Of a DNA stretch of 64,000 nucleotides, positions 9,167-20,922 are shown one piece after another (the first letter of the stretch is position 1; each line of letters starts with the position of its first letter). This DNA comes from Cunninghamia lanceolata (lineage: Eukaryota; Streptophyta; Pinopsida; Cupressales; Cupressaceae). Made by a program: the position numbers and the translations under genes. The notes beneath the pieces were generated by a model. The model was not told where the DNA came from. It did not search any database and worked only from the letters and a program-made list of their open reading frames with translations. The DNA is taken from the NCBI GenBank assembly GCA_027924645.1, contig BSBN01000242.1:1612001-1676000 (forward strand). Direction: 5' to 3'.

Positions 9167-9845
9167 ATCCTAAACCTCTCATCCTTCTGATACTAAGGAA
9201 CATATTTTAATAGACGAGTGAATTTCTCAGCATACTCAACCACAGATAGCTCTCCCTGATGGAGATTCTAGAAATCAATTAGTTTTTGATTGAAATATAG
9301 CTGTGGAACCCACCTCTTTCGAAAAAGTTCAAAAAATTCACTCCATGTCACCTTCAAGGGCTTAAATTCAACTCCATCTTTTTGTTCATCCACCAAGTGG
9401 ATGCTTCTCCCGATAGCTAATATGCTCCCCAAATTGCTTTCGTGACCTCAGAATAGTTTCTGATTTTGAAGTACTTCTCCATCTTAATTAACCAGACTTC
9501 TGCTGCATCCCTTGTTTTCGTTCCGTCAAATTTAGGAGGAATAATCTTTTTCATGTCTTTAGATAATTCAAGTGCAAGTTTATCTTTTATATCTCTCTAA
9601 GATTCACTATCATCTTGACTCTCACTTGTCGTACCATGTTCTCATTGTTTACTCCTACTCACATTATAGGAATACTCATTTTCACCCTCTGTATTACTAG
9701 TCTCATTTACTCTCTTTTCCAGATTGTCTAATCTTTCCTTTGTTTCAGCAAGCATATTAAGAATTTTGTCCAGTTTATCTATAGAATTAACTTGAGAGTT
9801 ATGATCTTCCCGATCTTCTCTCTCATTAGATCTTGATTGAACCAT
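9167..9845 (-). pseudogene. N-terminal half of gypsy gag, split by the young element
   Basis: The minus-strand ATG at 9843-9845 opens a charged N-terminus (LDKILNMLAETKERLDNLEKR, coiled-coil-like). After a stop near 9642, other frames carry gag-type text (about 9260-9500, with a block like ASTWWMNKK). It continues at 1757 when the insertion is removed. The PBS of the same element is about 670 bases upstream at 10519-10530. Multiple stops make it a relic. Confidence 0.75.
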
Positions 9846-10518
9846 ATTTTGAATGTTTTCTCACACCTGATATTAAAGAGTTATCTATTAGCTTCCTTGA
9901 TTAAACATTTCTCATGAAATCATAACATAATGAATTCACATAACCATGGTCAATTACAAAAACAAAATTGTCTTTGTTATAATTTGCACAAGAGCATATA
10001 CATTCTTTGTGGATAGATACATTTTTATGTTTCACTCAATATTTACAAGTGGGGTGTGACCTTTGGATTCATTGTTCGACACATATTCCTAGCGTGTATA
10101 ACCCTCGAATTCACTGCTAGATGAAAGTACAATGATTTCAGCATTAGGTGGTATACGAGAATCCCTCATGACCATTGGTATACTATCAGGACAAGAATCG
10201 CTCATGATTCAAGCTACCATCCTAGATGTGTCTAGGAGTTCTCTTTTTATTTGTTTGAGTCATGTCAAATCATTAGCAAGGGTTTCTGTATCATCTAGCC
10301 AGATGTCATTTTCATCATTTGTTCCCTCGATGGTTTTAATCATCGTCATATGTTTTCTTTTGGCTTGCAAATATCATTCCTTATGAACAAAGGACTTTCT
10401 TGCAGTTTGTTCGAGATGTACCATCCTGGCACAGTAAATCAAAACATTAGCTACCCGCATAATGTTGATTCTAGGTCAGCTTAGTGGACTCATAAGCCCT
10501 AGTGCTGAACTCAGTTTT
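9846..10518 (-). other. Leader between PBS and gag of the antisense gypsy element
   Basis: About 670 bases between the minus-strand PBS and the gag ATG. Small open frames on either strand show no family resemblance. It is untranslated leader by position. Confidence 0.6.
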
Positions 10519-10530
10519 GCTCTGATACCA
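10519..10530 (-). other. Primer-binding site of the antisense gypsy element
   Basis: The minus strand reads TGGTATCAGAGC, the initiator tRNA-Met complement. It is preceded, two bases away on the minus strand, by ...GGATATTACA, a plausible LTR 3' end. This orients the element at 1-1757/9167-10518 and places its 5' LTR at 10533 and above. Confidence 0.85.
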
Positions 10531-10532
10531 TA

Positions 10533-12961
10533 TGTAATATCCAAAATTGAAATAACTCTTAAATCCATTTTTTACCATGAAGTGAAAAATTGAAAAGGGA
10601 AAGGTAGATAAATTTTTTTCTCTTTTTCAAACATTGAAGTTTAATCAACAATCTATTAAGATTCATGTTGATACTGAGTTACACAATGGGTCTATTCATT
10701 TTCAATGATTCAACAATATGATAAATTATACATAAGGAAAAATTTCAAATTAAAAACTTACCAAAGATCACTGCATTTCGATTGTCGACCTCCATATTCA
10801 AGCCTCGGCAAGCCTCTGGTTGAAGAGAGAGAAATCATCTTTTGAGAGATTTGCCTCCATCCACAGACTGACAATCTCCCGCACACCTTCCTTACTGGAA
10901 GTGGCCCTACACTTCATGAAGAGGATAGACCTAGGATGACCTATTATATTTGTCATCTGAGTACTGGCATTTGTGACCTACGCAACTTGTTATCACGCAC
11001 CCCTACATACCCTCTAGTCAAGCATGACCATCCACAAGTTATGTATTCCAGTCACGGTGAACCGACAATGCACTAGAGGCAAGTGCATTACTTTGGCCAA
11101 AGTTTTTAGTATAATTAAATTAGCATTGTGATCAATGCAGTTGTTACATTCACCCACCCCAACTTGACTTGAATATTGTCGCAATCCTACAGGTGTTTGG
11201 TCAAATAGTTTTCTTAGCCTTCCCAGCATAACAAGCTTCTAGGCCAAACTGCCCGACATATCACAACTCAAGGTATATAATTCTACAATAGATTCTATGG
11301 GGCATTTCTATCATCAATATGGATAAGACATAAAATCTAGTTACGCAAGTTCATCTAAGTAAACTACTTTATACTATCAAGCTTGGTCTACATTGGGCAT
11401 CTACTATTCTCAAAGTTTAATATAATCATCGTCATAAGACTGACAAGATTGTTTTCTAAGATTTAATATAGACATCTTGGGTCTAGAAATCCTAACCAAG
11501 GCTGACTTCGTATTCAGATGCACTCAAACCAACTATTCAAGTTATCAAACCTAATTTATTAATAACAAGCTTGAAGTAACATATGTTGATATAATATTCT
11601 ATATAATAGGCCAGCTACCTTGAATAGACTTTTTAAAATTATACCCAATAGAATATTTAAACTAACCTCTTTCTTTAAAAAAAAGAATAGGTAATATGAA
11701 AGGTCACCATGCTAATCAAGCCTTCACAAGTTTCATTTTCGAGGGACTACGCTATTTTCAAGTTGATAGTTTATTTCTAAAAGTATACTTCCTACATAAA
11801 TCAAGAATGTAGTACGATGTGAGATCTCTAGGCATTATTTATTATAGTGGTATCCTAGACTAACTCCATGTAATCGATAGGCTTTGGTTTTGACCTCAAG
11901 ACTTTCATTATTTTTCCATGCTATGAGATGGCCTCTCAATATCATTATTAAAATGTTATCAAAGACTCGAATGTCCTATTAAAACTGTGATTATCTTCAC
12001 ATGAACTCGAAGGAGTATTATTAACAGAAGCATAAAAGAGTTGGCATCAACTAGATTCAAGAACTGACAATATATTACTATCCCAAAGAAAGTGTGCAGT
12101 AAATATGGTAAAAGAATTCCCTAAAGACTTTTGTGTCGTCAACCTGAGAAGTAGGGGCACATTAAGCAAAATATAATCTTCTTTCTAAGGATCGATTGTA
12201 GCACATGTTACCTTAAGGAGTTTGGAACCTAATTCGGTTTTCCTACATTTAACTCTTTTTCACAGAAATAGCACATCTAAGGTGACAACCGAGCATAAAT
12301 CACAACACAAGGATTACCTAAGTGTTTAAACACTATAACACATCAATAAGTATACACAGTCAGGAAAAAGAAACGTGGCTTAAATGATTTGAAGTTATTT
12401 TTTTCATTCTTCTCCACGCAGTTGATAGAGTAATGACGAAGTGGCCTACTATTTATTCAGGCTCATAATAAGCTATCGATATACTTTAAATGTTTCAGAC
12501 ATGCTTATCAAATTTCTACAGTTTATGCTTTAAAAATGATTGCATCCAAACTAATACATGATCATTCGAAACAGTATAAAGAAGAAACAATGGCATTATG
12601 GTGGCTCATGGCTTAACAAGATGCAGAAGATAGAAGATACGTAGGAAAAGAAAAGAGTAACCTGTTATTGTCTATGCACCAAGTTCCTTCTATTCTTCTG
12701 AACTCATTCCCAGCTCAGCTTCCATTTGATTCTCTAATCTACACTTTTTAAAAAAAAATCCACTATCAAAAGACTTCGCTATCTTCAGCTTCGAATGTTG
12801 CCTTCTAAAAAGGCTCCTACTGGCTTAAGGAAAATAAAAGATAACTATTCTTGGCTATAACTACTTCTTGTTCTTATCCTTCCATTCCACATTATCCTCT
12901 TTTTTTTAAGTTCTGATTGGCATTCAGCTTTAGTGGCAATACTTCCCTGTGGCTAAAGGTG
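10533..12961 (-). repeat. Probable 5' LTR of the antisense gypsy element plus unassigned flank
   Basis: By position the LTR starts (plus-strand view) with TGTAATATCC at 10533. I could not find its outer end, since the partner LTR lies left of the window and no clear terminus was visible. There are no coding frames of interest here. Long LTRs of 2 kb or more are normal for Tekay/Del-like elements, so most of this stretch may be LTR, but this is inference. Confidence 0.45.
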
Positions 12962-13721
12962 ATCAAAGGGTTTATAGATATGTGTCTAAAGGTGATCCAG
13001 TCAAGATTTGAAGATCAGAGAATGTGCATCAAAGGATTTGTAGATATGTGTCTAAAGGTGATCCAGTCAAGATTTTAGAGGTCCGCATGAAATTGTGAAG
13101 GAGTTATGGCGATAAGAGTAAAACCAGTTCTGGCAACTATTCAGAGGTGACAGAGTGACACAAATAGGTCCGGTAAGATCCAGAAATACAATATCATGTT
13201 ATGCGGATCTGGTGGCATGTTTGGGAAGCTAATGTGAATTGACAACTCAATTGGTTCATGGTTTGGAGGTCCACAAGCAATCCTTCTAATGTGACAATGA
13301 TGACCGACTATGTTCTTAAGGTTCCGGATGAAGATACGATTGATTACAGTAAGCAGAAGTGGTGCAGATGTTCTTGATGATTCAAGAAAGCTTGTGGGTG
13401 TCTCTAGACTGTGTCCAATTTGTGTTGGCAGTCCACATTGAAGATTGAGCTCGTAATTGAAGATTTACCTTCCGGGAATAGCATTCTTCCTAGTCTTGGC
13501 CGACCGGATGTTTTTCTCATGTTATGATTGACTTTGAAGATGTCTTGCGAAGCATGGCGTGCTCCTTGAAGAAGATTGAAGTCCTAGTTATGTGTGGCTG
13601 ACAATATAGTGATGCGCATGAAGTTTTTGTAATAAGTCAAGTTGTATTTTTGTAATTGCTCTGTAATAAAATAAGTGTATGTTGTGCCAACTTTGATGAT
13701 CATTCCAAAGTCGATGTCATG

Positions 13722-13730
13722 TATAAATAA
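13722..13730 (+). promoter_or_regulatory. TATA box of the copia 5' LTR
   Basis: TATAAATAA, about 160 bases upstream of the hairpin array. In the 3' LTR the homologous site reads TATAACTAA (19661-19669), a change that would weaken it. Confidence 0.6.
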
Positions 13731-13886
13731 GAGTTGCAAAGTCATTCAAAAGTGTGTGTGCGATGAGAATGTGGTAGTGAAGAGGATCAAAAAATAGAGT
13801 AGAGGGGTTGAGCTTAATGGAACTGATTCAGGCATAGTGAAGATGCTAATCTCTAGTTCAAGTATGTAATACTTATATTCTTTTGT

Positions 13887-13963
13887 AGACAATGTGTCTC
13901 TTGTAGGCAGTGGGCCTCTTGTGAGCAGTGTGCTTAGGCAGTGAGCCCTAATTGGCAAGTGCC
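13887..13963 (+). other. Hairpin array in the copia 5' LTR
   Basis: Diverged copy of the five-palindrome array: AGACAatgTGTCT (13887-13899), AGGCagtggGCCT (13905-13917), GAGCAgtgTGCTt (13923-13935), GGCagtgaGCC (13937-13947) and GGCAagTGCC (13954-13963). The 3' LTR copy at 19826-19902 keeps four of the five. In the second hairpin the loop differs from the other family (A to G) while the stem is kept. Confidence 0.75.
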
Positions 13964-14218
13964 ATTTGTTCTTCTTATTCTTTTAACAGAGAGTACAATC
14001 TTGGGTTAGTCACCCCGTGGTTTTTCCCTTAACTGGGTTTTCCATGTTAAAATCTTGGTGTTGTATGTGTTGAATCTGTTTCTGCTCTTGAATTCATGCG
14101 TTATGATTGAATCTTTGATATGTTATTAAACTAAAGAAGCTTTAAAGTTTATAACACTAGAAGTTTGGTAACAACTAATTCACCCCCCCTCTCAATTGTC
14201 TGTCCTGAATCCAACAAT

Positions 14219-14230
14219 TGGTATCAGAGC
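14219..14230 (+). other. Primer-binding site of the copia element
   Basis: TGGTATCAGAGC two bases after the LTR end. The following leader (GAAGCTTGACAACTTGAGGAGATCT) resembles the leader of the element at 1763-9161. Confidence 0.92.
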
Positions 14231-14273
14231 CAAGTTACTCTAGAAGAAGCTTGACAACTTGAGGAGATCTAGG

Positions 14274-15560
14274 ATGTCGACCTATAAGAAGGATAGTCCA
14301 AGGTTTGATGGAACAAACTTCACTGCCTGGAAGAACTGCATGGAATGTCACTTACAATGCATGGGATATTAGTATTGGAACATAACCTCAACTAAATATG
14401 TTCCTCCAAGGAATGGGCCAACAACTATAGATGAAGTCAAAGATGCAGAAAATAATCTTCAAGCTAAAGAAGCCCTACTAAGTGCCTTGTCTGATACAGA
14501 GCTGACAAATGTTATGGGATTAAAGATTGCTTATGAAATTTGGACAAAGCTTGAAAATATATATGAAGGAGACAAGTATGTTAAGTGTGCCAAGCTGCAA
14601 AGTCTAAAAGGAAAGTTTGAAAACCTAAGGATGAGTGAAGATGAGAACATCACTTTATATATGGAAAAAGTAAATGAGCTTGTATGTGGCATTAGATGTG
14701 TTGGTGGAGTACTGGATGAAGATGAAATTGTTGCTAAAGTTCTCAGATCTTTACCTCCTGCATATAAACACAAGGTCGTTGCTATTGAGGAAATCAGATC
14801 TTTAACAACTATCACAAGGGATCAATTGGTTGGTAAGATATCTACATTTGAGTTAGCTGAGTTTGGTGATGCACTTCCCAAGACTGAATTTGCTTTCAAA
14901 GCTAGTGCCTCTGCTAAAGGCAAACAGCGATATGATCCAGGGGAAAGCTCCTCAAGAAAATCATCTTGGTATGAGAAAGCAAGAAAAGATCTGGAAGAAG
15001 ATGAATTAGAAGCTGAACAACTTGAAGCTCTCATTGCAAAAAGACTACCAAGAGGATCTGGTAAGTATGAAGGAAAATTACCTTTTAATTGCTTGGCCTG
15101 CAATAAGATTGGTCATTTTGCCTCAAGATGTCCGAAAAGGTTTTCAAGGCCAAACCCTATTAGACCAAGGTTTCAGAAAAAGTGTTACTATGTTCAAGAA
15201 GATGATGATGGAGTAACAGATGATGAATCCAAGATAGGAAACAAATTTGGAAGTGACTGGGTGTTTATTACCATCAAGGAAGAAGATCCAATGCCTATTG
15301 AATCTGCAAATCATAAGATGATAGAAAGTGCTCTGGCTGCTCAGGTCGAAGAAAAGGATGAATGGGTTATTGACAGTGGTTGCTCTCACCATATGATTGG
15401 TGACAAGAGCAAGTTCTTAAGCTTGGAAAGATATGAAGGTGGAGTTGTAAAGTTTGGAGATAATTCTGCTGGCAGAATTAGAGGCAGAGGAACCATTTCC
15501 TTTGATGGAAAGAACAAAACCAGTGATGTTCTGTATGTTGAAGGTCTGAAGCATAATCTT
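14274..15560 (+). pseudogene. copia gag and protease
   Basis: ATG at 14274 opens MSTYKKDSPRFDGTNFTAW, a typical start of plant copia gag (UBN2 type). TAG at 14370-14372 stands where tryptophan is expected. From 14487 the frame is open, with capsid text, a zinc knuckle CLACNKIGHFASRC and the protease core WVIDSGCSHHMIGDKSKFL near 15360-15415. The frame is lost at about 15560 (GLKHNL), where one base has been deleted. Gag packages the RNA; the DSG aspartate is the protease catalytic residue. The function is known for the family, and this copy is broken. Confidence 0.92.
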
Positions 15561-16684
15561 CAAGTGTGGGACAGTTGGTGGACAAAGGCTATGATCTCTT
15601 ATTCAAAAATAGAAAATGCAAGATCCTTGAAAGCTCTAGAACTGAGATTGCATCCAGTACATAGACAAACATCTTCCACTTGGTTGGTACTAGCAAAAGT
15701 TGTTTATTTGTCCAAATTGATCAAAGTTGGTTGTAGCATAGGAGAATGTGTCATGTAAATTTTGATAATATCATCAAGATAAGCAACACTCAGGCTGTAA
15801 GAGATCTTCCAAGACTGGAGAAACCTACTAACAGTTTGTGCAAAGAATGTCAGTTGGGTAAGTGGAATAGAGCCACATTCAAAAGTAAGGAACAATCTTC
15901 AACCGGATTGTTAAACTTAGTACTCACTGATCTCTATGGTTCGACAAGAATTAGGGGTCTGCAAGGAGATAGGTATTCCATGTTGTTGATTGATGACCAC
16001 TCCCAGATGATGTGGGTAACTTTCTTGAAAGAGAAATCTAAAGCACTTGAGAAATTTAAAATATTCAAGGCTATGGTAGAAAATGAAACTAGCATAAACA
16101 TAAAATGCCTTAGGTCTGATAGAGGTGGAGAATTCACATCCAGTGAGTTCATATCATTCTGTGAGGAACATGGGATAAAGAGACAGTTATCTGCTCCAAG
16201 GACTCCACAACAGAATGGAGTAGTGGAGAAAAAGAACCGGACCATCCAGGAAGCATCTAGAACCATGATGATGGAAGCAAATGTCCCTCAAATCTACTGG
16301 AGAGAAGCTGTAAGCACTGCTGTCTATACTCTTAATCAAGTACAAATTAGAGGCAATACTGGTAAGACTCCTTATGAACTTTGGTTTGGCATCACTCCTA
16401 CTGTGAAATATTTTAGAGTCTTTGGTAGTAAATGCTATATCAAAAGAAATGAAGACCTTGGAAAGTTTGATGCTAGAAGTGATGAAGGAATATTCTTGGG
16501 ATATTCTACTCAAAGCAAAGCATACCGGTGTTATAACAAGAGATTGAGAAAGATTGTAGAAAGTGCAAATGTGAAGGTTGATGAAGGCATGGAAAATCCC
16601 TCAAGGTATTATGAGTATGAAGCAGATGATCAGAATGATGTCTCTGATCAAGGAGAACAAGTCCCAACTCCAATTTAGATTTAG
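15561..16684 (+). pseudogene. copia integrase
   Basis: This reads in the frame one base back from gag. It has the HHCC zinc finger region (WHRRMCHVNF...CKECQLGKW), then the catalytic core with D in LTDLYG, D in LRSDRGGEF and E in NGVVEKKNRT, and a C-terminal block with VFGSKCYIKR and GIFLGYS. Stops TAG at 16676-16678 and 16682-16684 lie in the integrase-RT linker where CAG codons are plausible. The core triad is intact, but the frame is cut off from gag by the upstream deletion and from RT by the stops. Confidence 0.92.
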
Positions 16685-18430
16685 ACTAATCCAAAGAATC
16701 TTGAAATACAAGAAGAAGAGACAAGTTTGCATGAACTTGTTCAAGATTTAGAAGTGCAAGAGCTTCCCAAAACTCGCAGGTATGTAAGACATAATTATTT
16801 TGAAGACTAGATCATAGGAGATAGAAGCAAAGGTGTTCAAACAAGAAGAAAAATTGCTCAAGATTCAGTGAAGTATTATTTGATTTCAAAGATTGAACTA
16901 AAAACAGTAAGTGAAGCATGCAATGATGAAAGTTGGGTTAATGCAATGAAGGAGGAATTGATGCAAATTGAAAAGAATCACACTTGGGATATTGTTCCTT
17001 AACCTAAGGACAAAAATGTGATTGGGACTAAATGGGTCTTCCAGAATAAACTGAATGAAGATAGTGAAGTAATAAGAAACAAAGCCAGATTGGTCTGTAA
17101 GGGTTATTCTCAAGTAGAAGGAGTTGACTTTGAAGAAACTTTTGCTCCGGTGGCAAGAATTGAAACAGACAGATTATTTCTTGCTTTTGCTACCTTCAGA
17201 GATTTCAAGGTGTATCAGATGGATATCAAGTCTACTTTCCTAAACAGTGATTTGGAAGAAGAGGTATACATTGAGCAACCGGATGGATTTCAATTGTCTG
17301 GTCATGGAGATATGGTCTACAAATTGAAGAAGGCATTGTATGGACTCAAACAAGCCCCAAGAGCCTGGTATGAAAGATTAGACAAACATCTTTTGAAGAT
17401 TGGCTTCAACAAAGGTACTGCTAACAGTAATCTGTACTTCAAGATTGATCATGAAAATATCTTGAGTGTTGAAGCATTCGTTGATGATATCATTTTTGGA
17501 GGAAAAGATAGTATGTGCAAGACTTTTGGAAATCAAATAAAAAGTGAATTTGAGATCTCTATGTTTAGGGAAATGAATTTCTTCTTGGGTCTACAAATCA
17601 CTCAAACAAAGAAAGGAATCTTCATATCTCAGACCAAATATGTGAAAGAATTGTTGAAGAAATTTGGGATGAAAGATTCAAAGCCAATGAATACTCCCAT
17701 GGCAACCAGATGTAAGTTGAGTAAAGATGATGAATCTCCTAAGACTGATCAGAAAAAGTATAGGTCAATGATTGGAGGACTGCTCTACCTCATTCAAACT
17801 AGACCTGATATTATGAATGGTGTTGGTCTTGTTGACAGATTCCAAGATGATCCTAGAGAGTCTCATGTCATGGTAATCAAAAGAATTCTCAGATATCTGA
17901 AGGGAACAGTTGAGTATGGATTATGGTATCCTAAAGATCATGATTTCTCTCTTCATGCTTATACTGATGCTGATTGGGTAGGTGATGTGGATGACCGGAA
18001 GAGTACCAGTGGTGGTGCATTCTTTTTGGGTAAAAGATTGGTTTCTTGGCTTAGCAAGAAACAAGAGGCAATATCCCTGTCCATTGCAGAAGCAAAATAT
18101 ATTGCAGCAGCAGGTAGTTGCACTCAAGTATTATGGATGAAGCAAATGCTAAGAGACATCAGAGTGGAGTATGAAGAACCTATCACAATCTTCTGTGATA
18201 ATTTAAGTACAATAAACATATCAAAAAATCTAGTGTTGCATTCAAAGACAAAACATATATCCATCAAGTTTCACTTTTTGAGAGAACAAGTGAACAAGAA
18301 TGAAGTCAGACTAGAGTTTATGCCCTCAAAGGATCAGATTGCAGACATTTTTACTTAACCTCTACCTAAGGTCTCTTTTGAGTATCTCAGGGAGAAGTTA
18401 GGGGTTATTACCCCTCTGGTTCTGAATTAA
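16685..18430 (+). pseudogene. copia reverse transcriptase and RNase H
   Basis: Same frame as integrase. Stops are TAG 16808-16810, TAA 17000-17002 and TAA 18356-18358. RT blocks: [51 protein letters not shown] and catalytic FVDDIIFGG (near 17477-17503). The RNase H part has [34 protein letters not shown] and [19 protein letters not shown]. The natural end is probably TAA at 18428-18430. Changes such as NGVG and FQDDP where plant copies usually have NAVG and FQADP suggest general decay. Confidence 0.93.
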
Positions 18431-18773
18431 GGTGCACTGATGTGCATCAGTTTGGTGGATCCCACAGTCATATCTTGTGATCCGGATTGGTGTTAGGAAG
18501 CTACTACTCAGGGGGAGCAGTCAACATGATTCTAAAGTATGAGAAGTGGTTGCGAGTATGTGCCCTTTGCCATTGATGTCAAAGGGGGAGAGAAGACATG
18601 TGAAAAACAAAAAGTGGTTGCTGATCAAAGGGGGAGCAATAAAGGAAGAGAAAACATATGAATGATTGCTATTGATAGGGGGAGCTATGTCAGTTAGTGA
18701 GGAGAAGTTCTTGTCTTGATGGTTAAAACAATTTTTCACATCATATGTTGCCATCAATGACAAAGGGGGAGAT
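18431..18773 (+). other. Polypurine-tract cluster before the copia 3' LTR
   Basis: GGGGGAG motifs occur at about 18509-18518, 18581-18590, 18627-18636, 18675-18684 and 18762-18772; the last adjoins the LTR and is the likely primer for plus-strand synthesis. The second is in a hairpin, CCCTTTG (18563-18569) with CAAAGGG (18580-18586). The layout matches 7837-8070. Confidence 0.78.
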
Positions 18774-20155
18774 TGTTGCAAGTATGGGCCTAACCGGTAT
18801 TGTCATTGATGCCAACATACTCCTATTGCATTGATGTCAAGGTTTGGATGAGCTGTGTGCTGAGGATATTGAGAAAATCAGTCCTATCAGAAATAGAGAA
18901 GAACAGTGAAGACAATGAAACTCTATGAAGTGAAGACCCCATCTAGATAAAGATTAGAGAATGTGCATCAAAGGGTTTGTAGATATGTGTCTAAAGGTGA
19001 TCCAGTCAAGATTTGAGAGGTCCGCATGAAATTGTGAAGGAGTTATGGCTATAAGAGTAAAACTAGTTCTAGCAACTATTCAGAGGTGACAGAGTGACAC
19101 AAATGGGTCTGGTAAGATCTGGAAATATAATATCATGTTTTGTGGATTTGGTGGCATGTTTGGGAAGCTAATGTGAATTGATAACTCAATTGGTTTGTGG
19201 TTTGGAGGTCCACAAGAAATCCTTCTAATGTGACCGTGATGACCGGCTGTGTTCTTGAGGTTCTAGATGAAGATGCGATTAATTATAGTAAGCAGAAGTG
19301 GTGTGGATGTTCTTGGTGATTCAAGCAAGCTTGTGGGGGTCTCTAGACTATGTCCAGTTTGTGTTGATGGTCCGCATTGAAGATTGATCTCGTAATTGAA
19401 GATTTACCTTCCGGGAGTAGCGTTCTTCCTAGTCTTGGTCAACCAGATGTTTTTCTCATGTTGCGGATGACTTTGAAGATGTCTTGCGAAGCATGGCATG
19501 CTCCTCAAAGAAGATTGAAGTCCCAGTTATGTGTGGCTGACAGTATAGTGATGCGCATGAAGTTTTTGTAATAAGTGAAGTTGTATTTTTGTAATTGCTC
19601 TGTAATAAAATAAGTGTATGTTGTGCTGACTTTGATGATCATTCTAAAGTTGATGTCATGTATAACTAAGAGTTGCAAAGTCATTCAAAAGTGTGTGTGC
19701 GATGAGAAGGTGGTAGTGAAGAGGACCGAAAAGCAGAGCAGAGGGGTTGAGCTTAATGGAATTGATTCAGGCATAGTGAAGATGCTAATCTCCAGTTCAA
19801 GTATGTAATACTTATATTCTTTTGTAGACAGTGTGTCTCTTGTAGGCAGTGGGCCTCTTGTGAGCAGTGTGCTCAGGTAGTGAGCCCTAATTGGCAAGTG
19901 CCATTTGTTCTTCTTATTCTTTTAACAGAGAATAAAATCTTGGGTTAGTCACCCCGTGGTTTTTTCCTTAACCGGGTTTTCCAAATTAAAATCTTGGTGT
20001 TGTATGTGTTGAATCTATTTCTGCTCTTGAATTCATGCATTATGATTGAATCTTTGATATATTATTAAACTAAAGAAGCTTTAAGGTTTATAACAATAGA
20101 AGTTTGGTAACAACTGATTCACCCCCCCTCTCAGTTGTCTGTCCTAAATCCAACA
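18774..20155 (+). repeat. 3' LTR of the copia element (1,382 bp)
   Basis: Starts TGTTGCAAGTATGG after the PPT and ends AAATCCAACA. It has the hairpin array at 19826-19902 and AATAAA at 19931-19936, a possible poly(A) signal. A minus-strand frame in it also occurs in the 5' LTR and is not taken as a gene. Confidence 0.92.
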
Positions 20156-20866
20156 GTACTGTTATTGTTTTATGATACCTTGATACATTGTTGGTGGTAG
20201 ATTGATACATTATTATTTTTTTGTGTAATAAGACATCAGGATGATGTCTCTTCCTAGTGGGGAAGGATGTCACATCTCGTTTTATGGACTATATTATTAT
20301 TCTAGAATAGTGAACATTTACTATGATTGCTTTACTTTGAGTATATTACAAGTGTGTGAAGATAATAATTGTGATGTTATATTTGCGTGAATTGGAAAGT
20401 TGATTTTAATATTAAATATTATCGATGAGATTATAATGTTTTTCTTTGGCTAAGTTTTGGGGAACTAACCTATTGACATCGAGTTGAGTGCGAATGAATG
20501 CAGGTACTCGTCGAAGACGAGAACATGGTTGAGGTAGAGATGTTTTAGCCACTTGGCAAGAACTGTTTGGGATGGATAACCCTGATGCACTCACACACTC
20601 ACATAGTCTCATATTGCATTTTCGAATGGCTTATTATGCATTATTGTATGGATAATAAAATGTGATTGTTAGTTAGATACTTAGAAAAATATTGTGTTTT
20701 AATTGCTATTGTAAGATTGTTTCGAATGCATGATTTAGTCATAAATATTAATGTTCTTTTGAGTTATATTTAAAATGGTGTATTATTTAATAATAGATAA
20801 TAAATGTTTTCCTATTTATATAAATATTATTGTTTAGAAGACAATATCTAAATTTAGACTTAAAAC

Positions 20867-20922
<56 letters not shown>

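Larger units (their letters stand above)
12962..14216 (+). repeat. Truncated 5' LTR of the copia element
   Basis: It matches the 3' LTR from about 18966 onward, so roughly the first 190 bases are missing. The left end carries a tandem duplication: 12962-13009 and 13028-13075 are near copies, 66 bases apart. A TATA box (TATAAATAA) is at 13722-13730 and the hairpin array at 13887-13963. It ends CCAACA before the PBS. Many differences from the 3' LTR indicate an older insertion than that of the element at 1763-9161. Confidence 0.9.
12962..20155 (+). mobile_element. Decayed Ty1/copia element with truncated 5' LTR
   Basis: Order: partial 5' LTR, tRNA-Met PBS, gag with one zinc knuckle, protease, integrase, RT, RNase H, PPT cluster and full 3' LTR (TGTTGC...CAACA). 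The integrase-before-RT order defines Ty1/copia. At least six in-frame stops and a single-base deletion disrupt the polyprotein. The left end has lost about 190 bases of LTR, so no target duplication can be checked. Its cis signals closely match those of the element at 1763-9161. Confidence 0.93.

Noticed and set aside
10132..10386. 84-codon plus-strand open frame
   Set aside because: It is antisense to the leader of the gypsy element and has no family features.
13746..13958. 70-codon minus-strand open frame, repeated at 19685-19897
   Set aside because: Same reason: inside the two copia LTRs, opposite to the transcript and without family features.
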